Positions 1 to 7,016 are shown, numbered from the stretch's first letter. The stretch is 14,301 bases of DNA from an uncultured Campylobacter sp. (GCF_937890585.1 NZ_CALACG010000309.1:1-14301); one strand, 5' to 3'. The notes: generated from the sequence alone by a model not told the origin. Numbers and translations: made by a program.

Positions 1-426
1 GGTCATTACGGACTTGGCTTTTATGGTGGTTATGATTTTGATAGGTATAGAGCGTATGGCGGCTACTACTACGACTTTAAGGCTAGAAAAAATGCTGGCG
101 AGTCAGACGCAAAATGGAGCAAGCACAAGCTTTTAGCCGGCGCTGACTACACTCCAAATATCACTGAAAATTTTAAAGCTGTACTTGGCGGATACGCTGG
201 CCTTGGTTATTTAAGCGTTAGAGAGAGATTTGAAAACGAAACTAGCAAGAAAAATTTCAAAGGTTTGCTAGTTGGCGCAAAAGCAGGCGGTATCTACTCA
301 TTTGACGCTCATAACGCGCTTGAGTTTGGTTTAAAGGCTGATAAGACATTTTATAAGAAAAATAGCGGCGCTCAGCTAAGAGATACAAGTGTTGGAATTT
401 ACACAGGTTACACTTATAAATTCTAA
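1..426 (+). CDS. Outer-membrane beta-barrel protein, C-terminal part (5' end outside window)
   Basis: Reading from base 1 there are 141 codons with no stop, then TAA. The protein shows alternating aromatic and small residues (GLGFYGGYDF, YGGYYYDF, GGYAGLGYLSV) separated by charged loops, and it ends YTGYTYKF. A terminal Phe with alternating hydrophobics is the usual signal recognised by the Bam machinery, so this is the end of a transmembrane beta-barrel inserted in the outer membrane. It could be the translocator of an autotransporter or a plain porin-like barrel; the passenger or N-terminal region is not in the window, so the two cannot be separated. No T-rich terminator follows, only a hairpin at 433-452. 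The barrel assignment is firm at fold level only. Confidence 0.75.
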   Translation, partial: GHYGLGFYGGYDFDRYRAYGGYYYDFKARKNAGESDAKWSKHKLLAGADYTPNITENFKAVLGGYAGLGYLSVRERFENETSKKNFKGLLVGAKAGGIYSFDAHNALEFGLKADKTFYKKNSGAQLRDTSVGIYTGYTYKF

Positions 427-432
427 ATTTAT

Positions 433-452
433 GGCAAGGCTTAGGCTTTGCC
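433..452 (+). terminator. Hairpin after the beta-barrel gene, possible weak terminator
   Basis: An 8-bp stem (GGCAAGGC with GGCTTTGCC, one G-T pair) closes a 4-base loop just 6 bases after the stop codon. It is not followed by a T run on the + strand, so it is not a classic intrinsic terminator. It may instead stabilise the mRNA 3' end or mark a Rho-dependent stop. Confidence 0.35.
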
Positions 453-546
453 CCTCCCAAAAAACTCAAATTTGATCTTAAATTTATAACTTATGCAACC
501 TTTAAGTGATGCGAGGTAGAATGACTCTTATCTAAAAAGGAGAAAA

Positions 547-1029
547 ATGAAAACAAAATCGCTTCTTGCCATTGTGCTCTGTGCCGTTTTTAGTAGCTTT
601 GCCTTTTGCGAACCACTAAGCGAGCCAACGCTAACAAAAAGTAGAAATTTAGTTGGCCAGACGGTACCAGGTGCTATTTCGAGCATCAAGGTAGCAAAAG
701 AGTATCAAGCCAAATTTGATAGCGCAAAGCCTAGGATGCAGGAATTTTTAGCAAATATGGCATGCTATAAGGCTAATAAAAATGATAAATTTATGGAAGG
801 TGGCACAATGGCACCTGCGCTACGAAGAGATGATAGCCATTTTAAAAGGGCTAGTGGCACTTATAGCGACAGCGTCGATATCTTGAGTATAGAAAATGTG
901 AAATTTATCGCCAAAAACGCATTTAGTTTTAGCGTTACATTTATCACAGCAGATGGCGAAGAGGTAGCAAAATTTGATGATATTATATTTACGCAGCACC
1001 CTAGCGGCGAGTGGCTGGTTAGGTGGTAG
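547..1029 (+). CDS. Secreted protein of unknown function
   Basis: This gene encodes 160 residues starting at ATG 547, with a good Shine-Dalgarno AAGGAG at 537-542. Residues 1-21 form a signal peptide: MKTK, then a hydrophobic core, then a likely signal peptidase I site around AFC/EP. The Cys at 21 is preceded by Phe, so this is not a proper lipobox and a lipoprotein is unlikely. The mature part is mixed charged and hydrophobic, and its second half (about 105-160) looks like several beta-strands ending in EWLVRW, reminiscent of small alpha+beta NTF2/SnoaL-like folds; that resemblance is only an impression. I do not recognise the family. It is a single gene, convergent with pcm, and the two stops are separated by a hairpin. 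A TAGAAT at 517-522 could be its -10 element. Confidence 0.7.
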   Translation: MKTKSLLAIVLCAVFSSFAFCEPLSEPTLTKSRNLVGQTVPGAISSIKVAKEYQAKFDSAKPRMQEFLANMACYKANKNDKFMEGGTMAPALRRDDSHFKRASGTYSDSVDILSIENVKFIAKNAFSFSVTFITADGEEVAKFDDIIFTQHPSGEWLVRW

Positions 1030-1031
1030 TT

Positions 1032-1050
1032 GTAGAGGTAAAGCCTCTAC
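1032..1050. terminator. Hairpin between convergent genes
   Basis: A perfect 7-bp stem GTAGAGG/CCTCTAC with a 5-base loop lies between the secreted-protein gene (+) and pcm (-). It contains the pcm stop codon. There is no T run on either side, so at most it is a weak bidirectional terminator. Confidence 0.4.
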
Positions 1051-1679
1051 TCTCTGCCTTCAAGAAGTGGCACAAAAAGGCACTCGTCTAAAAACTCTTT
1101 TTCTAAATTTCCACTCTCGTCTTTTCTAAATTTAGCGATAAACTGCTTGCCATCCTTTTTCATCGGAGCGACCAAGATGCCGCCATTTTTTAGCTGGCTA
1201 AATAAATTTGGTGAGATCTCATCAGCAGCAGCCGAGAGTAAAATTCTATCAAACGGCGCGTAGCTTCGCCAGCCGTTGTTGCCATCATCATATCTTACGT
1301 GCACGTTTTTGATCTTTAACGTCTCGAAGCGTTTTTTTGCCTCCATGGCTAGCTTTTCTATGCGTTCGACGCTAAAAATTCTATGTGCGAGCTTGCTTAA
1401 TATCGCTGCTTGATAGCCGCTGCCACAGCCTATTTCTAGGATGTTATCCACGTTTTCGCACTCTAGCGCCATCGTCATCTTTGCCACAGTTAGCGGCGAG
1501 CTGATCCACTGATTGCCCAGTATCGGCTGCGCGTCAAGCTTGTAAGCATGTGCAGGGATAGGCACGAAAATTTCACGCTCGGTTGTTGATATCGCGTCAT
1601 ACAAAAGCGGACTGAGCGTGATCTCATCGGCTATGTCGCTAGCTAAATTTTGGCATTTTATCGCTTCTAATTGGGTCAA
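1047..1679 (-). CDS. pcm: Protein-L-isoaspartate O-methyltransferase
   Basis: Pcm uses S-adenosylmethionine to methylate the abnormal isoaspartyl residues of aged proteins, starting their repair; it is cytosolic. Counting from an upstream TTG at 1697, the SAM-binding motif I is ILEIGCGSGYQ (86-96), the acidic post-I residue is E111 in SVERI, and the substrate-side motif SSPLTVAKM is at 67-75. DGNNGW..APFDRILLSAAA (138-158) and the late FVPLL (208-212) match Pcm order. No ATG is available. I favour the TTG at 1679 (210 residues, close to the usual ~208) because AGGA lies 8 bases before it and a TATAAT sits about 30 bases upstream; the TTG at 1697 (216 residues) has no Shine-Dalgarno. It is last in the nrdB-lipoprotein-amidohydrolase-pcm cluster but may also have its own promoter. 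Confidence 0.93.
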   Translation of the reverse strand: MTQLEAIKCQNLASDIADEITLSPLLYDAISTTEREIFVPIPAHAYKLDAQPILGNQWISSPLTVAKMTMALECENVDNILEIGCGSGYQAAILSKLAHRIFSVERIEKLAMEAKKRFETLKIKNVHVRYDDGNNGWRSYAPFDRILLSAAADEISPNLFSQLKNGGILVAPMKKDGKQFIAKFRKDESGNLEKEFLDECLFVPLLEGRE

Positions 1680-1704
1680 AATTTCTATCCTAAACAAATT
1701 TTAA

Positions 1705-1726
1705 ATCGCTATTATACGATTTAAAG
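1705..1726 (-). promoter_or_regulatory. Candidate pcm promoter: TATAAT inside an inverted repeat
   Basis: In the 42-base gap before pcm the minus strand has a perfect -10 hexamer TATAAT (plus-strand ATTATA 1711-1716). It lies inside a 7-bp inverted repeat TAAATCG/CGATTTA with an 8-base spacer. Campylobacter sigma70 promoters depend mainly on the -10 element, so this could drive pcm separately. The dyad could be an operator or a chance AT-rich hairpin. Confidence 0.45.
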
Positions 1727-1739
1727 CTTATCTTAAAAT

Positions 1740-2507
1740 TTATAAAAGCCCTAAATTTTTCTTTATCTGCGCTATCAAATTTGCGTCAAAAACCGCGCTT
1801 GCTTCTAGCGTGCCATCTGGCAAAAAGACCCCGGCGACTTCAAGATCTAGTGAGCTTGAGATCATGACGTAGCAGTTATTTGCGATCGCAAGTGCCTTGC
1901 AAAGGCTAAGGTAGGCTTCCTCTCTAGCCTTGCCCCACATGGCTGGCACCATGATGATGTCACATCCCTTTAGCTTTGCCCAAAGTCTGCTATCACGCAG
2001 CTCAAAGCATATCAGAACGCCAAGCTTTAGCCCTTTAAAGGTAAAAGCATTTATATCGCTCACCTCACCAGCGGCAAAGATCTCGTGTTCTAAATTTGGC
2101 CTAAAAAGCTCAGCCTTAAACTGCGAATGAAAGACGTTATTTGAGTTAAGAAGTAAAAATTCGTTATAAATTTTTGGTTGGTGCGGATTTAGATTTGAAA
2201 TTTGAGCGAGCCCTGCGCTTTTGTTTAGGCTGCTAAGGTGCGTAAAACCTAGAAATTTATCTGGGCTAAGCACCTCTTGCAAGCGCTCAAGCAGCATCGC
2301 ATCAAAGCTGCCTATCATGCCACCAAGCATAGCTTTGTTCGCCCCAGCAAAAAAGCCGTCGAAATCATAGCCGCTGATGCAAAGCTCGCTTGCAAGCAGG
2401 AGCGAATTTTTAGGTGCAGCCTCGACTAAATTTGCAAGCTCCTCTAGGCGATCTGTTGTATTTTTTGCCTTTAAAGTTAGACTTATTAGGTTTAAATTTT
2501 CGCTCAT
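1740..2507 (-). CDS. Carbon-nitrogen hydrolase (nitrilase superfamily amidohydrolase)
   Basis: This 255-residue protein of the nitrilase fold probably cleaves a C-N bond in a small amide, carbamoyl or nitrile compound in the cytosol. The catalytic Glu-Lys-Cys triad is visible: E41 in LASELCISGYDF, K131 in FHSQFKAELF, and C167 in KLGVLICFELRD, followed by CDIIMVPAMWGK and the typical ALAIANNCYVMISSS strand. Length fits the smaller members (about 250-290). The substrate cannot be read from the sequence. The ATG abuts the TAG stop of the upstream lipoprotein gene (TAGATG), so the two are probably translationally coupled. It is part of the nrdB-led minus-strand cluster. The family call is firm; the specific reaction is unknown. 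Confidence 0.85.
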   Translation of the reverse strand: MSENLNLISLTLKAKNTTDRLEELANLVEAAPKNSLLLASELCISGYDFDGFFAGANKAMLGGMIGSFDAMLLERLQEVLSPDKFLGFTHLSSLNKSAGLAQISNLNPHQPKIYNEFLLLNSNNVFHSQFKAELFRPNLEHEIFAAGEVSDINAFTFKGLKLGVLICFELRDSRLWAKLKGCDIIMVPAMWGKAREEAYLSLCKALAIANNCYVMISSSLDLEVAGVFLPDGTLEASAVFDANLIAQIKKNLGLL

Positions 2508-2999
2508 CTATTTTTCAAATACAAATATCATAGGTTTTTCATCATGGCAGTCTTTTGGAATTTTGTAGTTTATATCCGTGCCACCGATGTTTGGCGTAGC
2601 TTTTAAAATAACGCTTATAGCTGTGGTTTTGTCTTCCCTCTGCGAGAGCGAGTCGTTAAAAATCCAGACCTCGAAGCCAAGACCTCTAGCCTCATCATGC
2701 AAGACCACTCTTATCTCTTTTAGGTCTTTTGCCTCAAAGCCACACTGCTTGTTTATGTCAAGCATCACGTCATTTCCTAGAACAGATCCTAGCGGTGCGA
2801 AACTTGGTGCAATTTCGCCGTTTGGCATCTCTTGATAGACTTCCGCTTGGCTTGTCTCTTTTACTTTAACAAGTTTGTGGGCGGGGAAATTTACGAGATT
2901 ATCTCGGTTTGCCATGTCAACGATCCTTTGGCTACTGCTCGCACACCCAGCCAAAAGCACGCAGGCAAGGGATAAGATACTATTTTTAAAAGTCGTCAA
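2508..2999 (-). CDS. Putative lipoprotein of unknown function
   Basis: This 163-residue protein begins with a lipoprotein signal: a hydrophobic stretch ending in the lipobox LAGC with the acylated Cys at residue 19, followed by ASSS. It should be anchored to a membrane facing the periplasm. The rest has no motif I recognise; it contains two further Cys residues (in KQCGFEAK and KDCHDEK) that could form a disulfide. The only start giving the signal sequence is TTG at 2999, which overlaps the last 14 bases of nrdB and is preceded by AAAGGAAG at reasonable distance. The stop touches the start of the amidohydrolase gene. Operon membership with nrdB is inferred from overlap and orientation. Confidence 0.7.
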   Translation of the reverse strand: MTTFKNSILSLACVLLAGCASSSQRIVDMANRDNLVNFPAHKLVKVKETSQAEVYQEMPNGEIAPSFAPLGSVLGNDVMLDINKQCGFEAKDLKEIRVVLHDEARGLGFEVWIFNDSLSQREDKTTAISVILKATPNIGGTDINYKIPKDCHDEKPMIFVFEK

Positions 3000-4008
3000 A
3001 GCTGATACTTCCTTTGCTGTAGTTTGTCACCTTTGCTTCAAAGAAATTTGACTTTTGGTCGTTAAATTTCGCAAAGTCATCGACCCATTTGATCGGATGA
3101 GCGACGTTGTATTTGCGTTTTAAACCGATCGCAACTAGGCGCTGGTCGATGAGATAGTGGATATACTGCTCGATTATATCGTCAGTAAAGCCCATTATTT
3201 GGTTTTGGGTGATGTATTTGCCCCATTTTATCTCTAAATTTCCAGCTTTTTCAAACATATCATAAATTTTCGCCTCAGTCTCAGGCGTGAAAAGGTCAGG
3301 CCTTTCCTTTCGGACTGAATTTATCATGTTTTGAAACAAAAGCAGGTGCGTGATCTCGTCACGTTGGATGAAGCGGATCATCTGTGCTGAGCCTAGCATC
3401 TTGCCAGCGCGAGCTAGAGCATAGATTGCCGTAAAGCCGCTGTAAAAGTAGATGCCCTCTAAAATTTGGTTTGCCACCATCGCAAGAAGCAGCTTCTCGT
3501 CAGTCACTTCGCCTGCAAGCTCCTCATAGACGCTTGAGATGTAGTCGTTTTTCTCGCGCAATACGTCGTCGTGCTTCTCCATCTCGTAGATGAGGTCGGT
3601 GTTGTCACAGATCGCCTCGACCATGACAGCGTAAGACTTGCTGTGGTTTGCCTCTTCGTAGGCTTGGCGGCTTAGCACGGCGTTGATCTCTGGTGCGGTG
3701 ATGTAGGGGTTGATGTTGTCAGCTAGGTTGTTTGTCTGGAAGCTATCCATCGAGATGAGCTGGCTCCAAACTAGGTCGTACATGCGCTTTTCGGCCTCTG
3801 TGAGGTTGTAGGCGTAGTCGCGCACGTCGTCTGTTGTATCGACCTCTTTTGGAAACCAAGTGTTTGCCTCCATGAGGTCCCAAAGCTTTAACGCCCACTC
3901 GTATTTTGCCTTGGTGAAATTTAAAATGCCGTGTGGGTTGCCGTTAAAGACTCTTCTGTCGGTCAAATTTTCATTTGAACTTGGGTTGTAAATGCGTTTT
4001 CTGTTCAT
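2986..4008 (-). CDS. nrdB: Ribonucleoside-diphosphate reductase class Ia, beta (small) subunit
   Basis: NrdB holds the di-iron tyrosyl radical that is passed to the alpha subunit to reduce ribonucleotides to deoxyribonucleotides. The 340-residue protein has every metal ligand in the expected spacing: D88 (SMDSFQ), E119 and H122 (EEANH), E184 (QILEGIYFY), E218 and H221 (RDEITH). The radical tyrosine is Y126 in HSKSY, aligning with E. coli Y122. The acidic C-terminal tail (SISFDDF) is the usual peptide that docks into the alpha subunit. It starts at ATG 4008 with a weak Shine-Dalgarno (AAGAGAG). The partner nrdA is not in the window. It heads a four-gene minus-strand cluster and its end overlaps the lipoprotein gene by 14 bases. 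Confidence 0.96.
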   Translation of the reverse strand: MNRKRIYNPSSNENLTDRRVFNGNPHGILNFTKAKYEWALKLWDLMEANTWFPKEVDTTDDVRDYAYNLTEAEKRMYDLVWSQLISMDSFQTNNLADNINPYITAPEINAVLSRQAYEEANHSKSYAVMVEAICDNTDLIYEMEKHDDVLREKNDYISSVYEELAGEVTDEKLLLAMVANQILEGIYFYSGFTAIYALARAGKMLGSAQMIRFIQRDEITHLLLFQNMINSVRKERPDLFTPETEAKIYDMFEKAGNLEIKWGKYITQNQIMGFTDDIIEQYIHYLIDQRLVAIGLKRKYNVAHPIKWVDDFAKFNDQKSNFFEAKVTNYSKGSISFDDF

Positions 4009-4079
4009 AAATTTCTCTCTTGTTTGTGGTAAAAATTTCTTAAAATCTTACCCAAAGCAAGGTAAAAATTTACTTTTAT

Positions 4080-5204
4080 TTAGACGGCTTTGCTCCTTTT
4101 TATGGTCATCAAAAAGCCAGTTATTATGAGTAAAACGGTGATCACGCAAGAGATGGCAAAGACGACCTGACCGATCTCGCCAAAGATCTCTCCAGTATGC
4201 ACACTAAGCACTTTGCGGCCAGCCTTTTTAGCCTCTGGGATGCTTTCAGCCTTGCTAACAAGCTTATTTTCTTTTATCTTGCCAGCGCTTGCGTCAAGCT
4301 TTAGCTTGCCTACCTGACTCTCGGCTGTTTCGTAGTTTATGGTGTAGGTGCTTTGGTTATTTTCAGGCACGTTTATCGTGAGTGATTTTAGCTCTAGCGT
4401 GATATTTTCTTTAAAAATTTGCTCTGCAGACTCGATCTCTTTAAATTTCTCATCACTTATCGGGATCAAATTTCGCTGCGGTGCTGATTTTTTCATCTCG
4501 CTTGGTTTTAGGTCGAAAAATATGCTATTTACGCTGCTTCGCACCCAGCCATAAGACCAGTAAAGACCAGTTAGCGACATCACGACAAGCAGGATCGCCA
4601 CGTAGGTGCCAAGGCTCGTGTGGAGGTTGTAAAAGCAGGCGTAGCCCTTTGCGTTTGTTTTGATCTTTAGTGAATTTAGTAAATTTCGCTTGATCGCTGG
4701 TGCGTAGAGGATGAGGCCGCTGATGGCAAGAAGCGCCATGATGATGGAGCTAATGGCGACTATTTGCTTGCCGATGTTGGCTGATACTTTGTCGTTAAGC
4801 AGGGCAAGGCCTAAATTTCTATGCAGGCTTAGTATTATCATGCGAGTTTTCTCGCCCAAGTCTTCGCTGATCACTTCGCCGGTGCGGGGATCGACAAAGA
4901 AATTTCGGAGTTTTTTGTCTTTGGTGACGCTGATGCTATAAGCTTTGTTTTCGCCGCCGATTTGCACGTTTTCAAGCGTGTCAAATTTGATCTCGTCTTT
5001 TGCCTTGGCGAGGATCTCGCTTAAGCTTAAATTCGGCTTTTCGCTAGGTGCTAAATTTATATATTTTTCATTTATCACAGATTTTATCTCTTCTCTGTAA
5101 GAGGCAAATGGCGCTGCAAGCGTCATGATAAGTAGCGGTATGGCAGCGATTAGACCGATTATTAGGTGGATGTTGAAAATGATTTTGTTACGCTTAAAAA
5201 GCAT
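4080..5204 (-). CDS. PepSY-domain inner-membrane protein, probably iron-related reductase-like
   Basis: This 374-residue protein has four predicted transmembrane helices (about 10-33, 146-169, 197-220 and 343-366) and a PepSY signature VDPRTGEVI at 104-112 in the first periplasmic domain, with a second one implied in the larger periplasmic loop 221-342. Histidines H13, H128, H195 and H336 lie at the helix ends, as in the PepSY_TM family. Members near siderophore systems, such as FpvG of Pseudomonas, reduce ferric siderophores; a similar role here is inference. Start ATG 5204 has AAAGGAG just upstream, and an AT-rich dyad at 5222-5238 may be its operator. It is transcribed towards nrdB with about 70 bases between them, so it is probably a separate unit. 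Confidence 0.8.
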   Translation of the reverse strand: MLFKRNKIIFNIHLIIGLIAAIPLLIMTLAAPFASYREEIKSVINEKYINLAPSEKPNLSLSEILAKAKDEIKFDTLENVQIGGENKAYSISVTKDKKLRNFFVDPRTGEVISEDLGEKTRMIILSLHRNLGLALLNDKVSANIGKQIVAISSIIMALLAISGLILYAPAIKRNLLNSLKIKTNAKGYACFYNLHTSLGTYVAILLVVMSLTGLYWSYGWVRSSVNSIFFDLKPSEMKKSAPQRNLIPISDEKFKEIESAEQIFKENITLELKSLTINVPENNQSTYTINYETAESQVGKLKLDASAGKIKENKLVSKAESIPEAKKAGRKVLSVHTGEIFGEIGQVVFAISCVITVLLIITGFLMTIKRSKAV

Positions 5205-5221
5205 ATATCTCCTTTTAGATT

Positions 5222-5238
5222 TTAATAACGAATATTAA
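5222..5238 (-). promoter_or_regulatory. Candidate operator dyad upstream of the PepSY gene
   Basis: TTAATA and TATTAA form a perfect 6-bp inverted repeat around a 5-base centre, 18 bases before the PepSY start codon and next to its ribosome-binding site. Position and AT content would fit a Fur-type repressor site for an iron gene. The match to the Fur consensus is loose and such dyads are common in AT-rich DNA. Confidence 0.25.
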
Positions 5239-5285
5239 TTTATTTTTTGTTAAGCAGAGATAAAATTTAGAAGATTATTTTTTAG

Positions 5286-6026
5286 TTATCTGGATGTGAT
5301 TTTGGATTTTGCGGCTGGCAAAAGAAGCTCAAATGTTGAAATAGCCGCATTTAGATCCTTTTTATCTAAAAATTTAAACGGCCTTAGCAGGTAGAAAAAT
5401 GACTTAAATTTTACTATTAAGCGCAAAGAGTGCTCGTAAATTTCGTCGCCATTAGCATTAATGTACTCATCTATCACCTCTTTTACAAGTTCGTTTGAAA
5501 TTTTTTGTCGGTAGAGCTCGTGGATGAAAACTAGTAGGTCACGGCACTTTTGAAGCTCCAAGTCTTTGCTAAAAAATTTTGACTCAAAATCTAGAAATTT
5601 TATCTCGTCATTTTTTATGGCGATATCCCTGAGTGCTGGGCGTCCGTGTGCAAAATTTAGCGTGTGAAGTCCAGCTAGTGCGCGGGCTGCTTTTAGTAAA
5701 ATTTCATGCTTAAATTTTTCATCGGTGCTATATTTAAACAGCCTAGCAACTGGCTCGCCAACATCTTCTATAACGAAAAAATCATCACTTTTTAGCACGA
5801 GTTTTGGCGCAGGAGCATTTGCTTCGTTTAAAATTTCAAGTTTTTTTATCTCGGCAGCAAATGACTTATAAGGGTTTGGTTTAAAAATTTTAGTTAAAAA
5901 GCTGCCATTAATGGTTTTTTCAATGCGTTTTAACCAAAATTTTTGCCCATCAAATTCAAAGCTAAATACACGCTCATCATAGTGATTTTTTAAAATTTCA
6001 TTTACATATTGTTTTAAATTTTGCAT
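5286..6026 (-). CDS. Kinase-fold protein (Kdo/lipopolysaccharide-kinase or RIO-like), atypical catalytic loop
   Basis: This 246-residue protein has protein-kinase-fold landmarks in order: K33 in FWLKRIE (ATP-binding lysine), E59 in FAAEIKKLEIL (helix C), a hinge-like FFVIEDVGEPVARLF (83-97), a catalytic-loop region LHTLNFAHGRPALRDIAI (120-137) and the metal-binding FLDFE (144-148). The catalytic loop reads HGRPALRD, not the common HGD....N, so an Arg lies where Asp is expected and D134 where Asn is usual; a subfamily that has moved the catalytic acid is possible. The substrate may be a cell-envelope sugar, but this is not shown. Start ATG 6026 lacks a clear Shine-Dalgarno. It is the last chromosomal-looking gene before the mobile element, transcribed away from it. 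Confidence 0.65.
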   Translation of the reverse strand: MQNLKQYVNEILKNHYDERVFSFEFDGQKFWLKRIEKTINGSFLTKIFKPNPYKSFAAEIKKLEILNEANAPAPKLVLKSDDFFVIEDVGEPVARLFKYSTDEKFKHEILLKAARALAGLHTLNFAHGRPALRDIAIKNDEIKFLDFESKFFSKDLELQKCRDLLVFIHELYRQKISNELVKEVIDEYINANGDEIYEHSLRLIVKFKSFFYLLRPFKFLDKKDLNAAISTFELLLPAAKSKITSR

Positions 6027-6457
6027 TTTGTTAATGTAGCGAAAGAATTCTAAATTTTTACATATATTTGACGTAAAATTTCATGAAAAAGGTGAAAATA
6101 TTTGTAAACAAAAAAGAGAGTAAAATCATGGTGGAGTTAAGCGAAAAATGATTTTAGCTTTAAAGTCCGTTATTATCGTATTTTTAGAAAATTAAAAGCA
6201 AGATTTTTTACACTCAAACTTACATTCGAGCTTTTAAGGTTCAAGTGATTAAATTTTTGGTTATGAAAAGTTTAGTTTTCAATACAAAATAATTGTAAGT
6301 GCCTAAAATAGGGGATTGTAAAGTAGTAAAGTTAAATGGTTTAAGTTTCGGACGCTTAAAGTGGTCGTTTTGGCTTAAGAAAAATTAGTTTTCATCTCTT
6401 TTTTGCTCGAAAACTTAATTAAGGTTATTTTGTGAAACATTATCGCTTTTATACGTT
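6027..6457. other. Gene-free segment holding the probable left junction of the mobile element
   Basis: No ORF with a convincing ribosome-binding site is present here. The first part should contain the kinase promoter. The right part has an inverted repeat TTTAAG/CTTAAA, a stretch (6367-6438) resembling the gene-free region near 11241-11283, and an inverted repeat GTGAAAC/GTTTCAC (6432-6461) that runs into the toxin gene end. No tRNA gene is seen. The chromosome-element boundary most likely lies in this interval, but the attachment core cannot be named without the other end. Confidence 0.45.
6367..6395 (+). repeat. Repeat copy shared with 11241-11271
   Basis: GTTTTGGCTTAAG at 6367-6379 is identical to 11241-11253. 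In both places GTTTTCAT follows 8-10 bases later and a TTTTGTGAAA occurs further on. This copy is at the element's outer edge; the other is in the origin-like region. Confidence 0.5.
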
Positions 6458-6461
6458 TCAC
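6432..6461. repeat. Inverted repeat overlapping the toxin stop codon
   Basis: GTGAAAC (6432-6438) and GTTTCAC (6455-6461) are perfect 7-base arms 16 bases apart; the toxin TGA stop is inside the right arm. No T run follows on the minus strand, so this is not a typical terminator. It could be an mRNA-end hairpin or a recombination-end signal. Confidence 0.4.
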
Positions 6462-6736
6462 GCTCCCCACTCGTTAGCCTTGTAAATGCCTAGCACGTAA
6501 ATAACCTCATCATCTATCAAGTAAGGTATCACATAACCTTTAAAAATCAAGTCGCGAATGCTCTTATCGTTAAAATTAATAGACTTGCGGCAAATAAAAG
6601 GTGTCTGTGCCGTGCGTTCTATCTTTACGATAAGTTCGTTTCTAAATTCTCGCGCCCTGTTTGGATTATCTTTTGCGATAAAATCAAACACTGCTTTTAA
6701 TTCGAGGTTAAAGCGTGCTGTGCGTCTAATTACCAT
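6458..6736 (-). CDS. Type II toxin, RelE/ParE superfamily
   Basis: This 92-residue basic protein has the RelE/ParE layout: two N-terminal helices (ARFNLELKAVFDFIAKDNPNRAREFRNEL), then beta-strands with the conserved Arg in IRDLIFKGYVIPYLIDDEVIYVLGIYKANEW. RelE members cleave mRNA on the ribosome and ParE members poison DNA gyrase; the sequence does not say which applies here. Start ATG 6736 overlaps the end of the upstream antitoxin gene by 7 bases, the usual coupling in such modules. It lies at the outer edge of the mobile element next to the chromosome, a position suited to stabilising the island, and it would be neutralised by the 80-residue partner. The family is fairly sure, the target unknown. 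Confidence 0.82.
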   Translation of the reverse strand: MVIRRTARFNLELKAVFDFIAKDNPNRAREFRNELIVKIERTAQTPFICRKSINFNDKSIRDLIFKGYVIPYLIDDEVIYVLGIYKANEWGA

Positions 6737-6972
6737 TTTTCCATCTCGGCTTTTAACGTTTCTAGTGGATAGGTTTCAAGCTCTCCACGTCTGATAGCCT
6801 CAACGTCCGCTTCATAATCGGCTATCCTTTGCTCCATCGTCTTGCCGTCGTCGTAAATCGGATAATCCTCATCGATAATTAGCTTTTGATTAGTCGTATT
6901 AGCTAGAGCCTTGCTTATCGCTACTATTTGGCTTATTAATGCTTCGTCTGCTTGTATGGTTAATGTCTGCAT
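6730..6972 (-). CDS. Antitoxin of the RelE/ParE-type module
   Basis: This small 80-residue protein precedes and overlaps the toxin gene, the normal antitoxin-first order. It has a short N-terminal beta-alpha region (MQTLTIQADEALISQIVAIS) and an acidic, helical C-terminal half (MEQRIADYEADVEAIRRGELETYPLETLKAEMEKW) that would suit wrapping around the basic toxin. I cannot assign it to a named antitoxin family. AAAGGG lies about 9 bases before ATG 6972. It starts only 44 bases after the terminase stop, in a gap with TAAAAT-like -10 candidates, so it may have its own autoregulated promoter as well as being read from the terminase operon. Call rests mainly on gene context and size. Confidence 0.72.
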   Translation of the reverse strand: MQTLTIQADEALISQIVAISKALANTTNQKLIIDEDYPIYDDGKTMEQRIADYEADVEAIRRGELETYPLETLKAEMEKW

Positions 6973-7016
6973 TTGTAACCCTTTCTTTTGATTATTTTAG
7001 CTTGTATTGTTAAAAT

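Noticed and set aside
1930..2130. Open frame opposite the amidohydrolase gene
   Set aside because: It lies wholly within a recognised gene on the other strand, has no ribosome-binding site and no family features.
4048..4065. TTACC/GGTAA hairpin as terminator after the PepSY gene
   Set aside because: Only a 5-bp weak stem with a poor T run; not enough to call a terminator.
6120..6200. Short + strand peptides (for example ATG at 6128 and 6148)
   Set aside because: They are 7-15 codons long, without ribosome-binding sites or any recognisable sequence.
6027..6457. tRNA gene or tRNA fragment as the attachment site
   Set aside because: No cloverleaf or conserved T-loop sequence can be found by eye.
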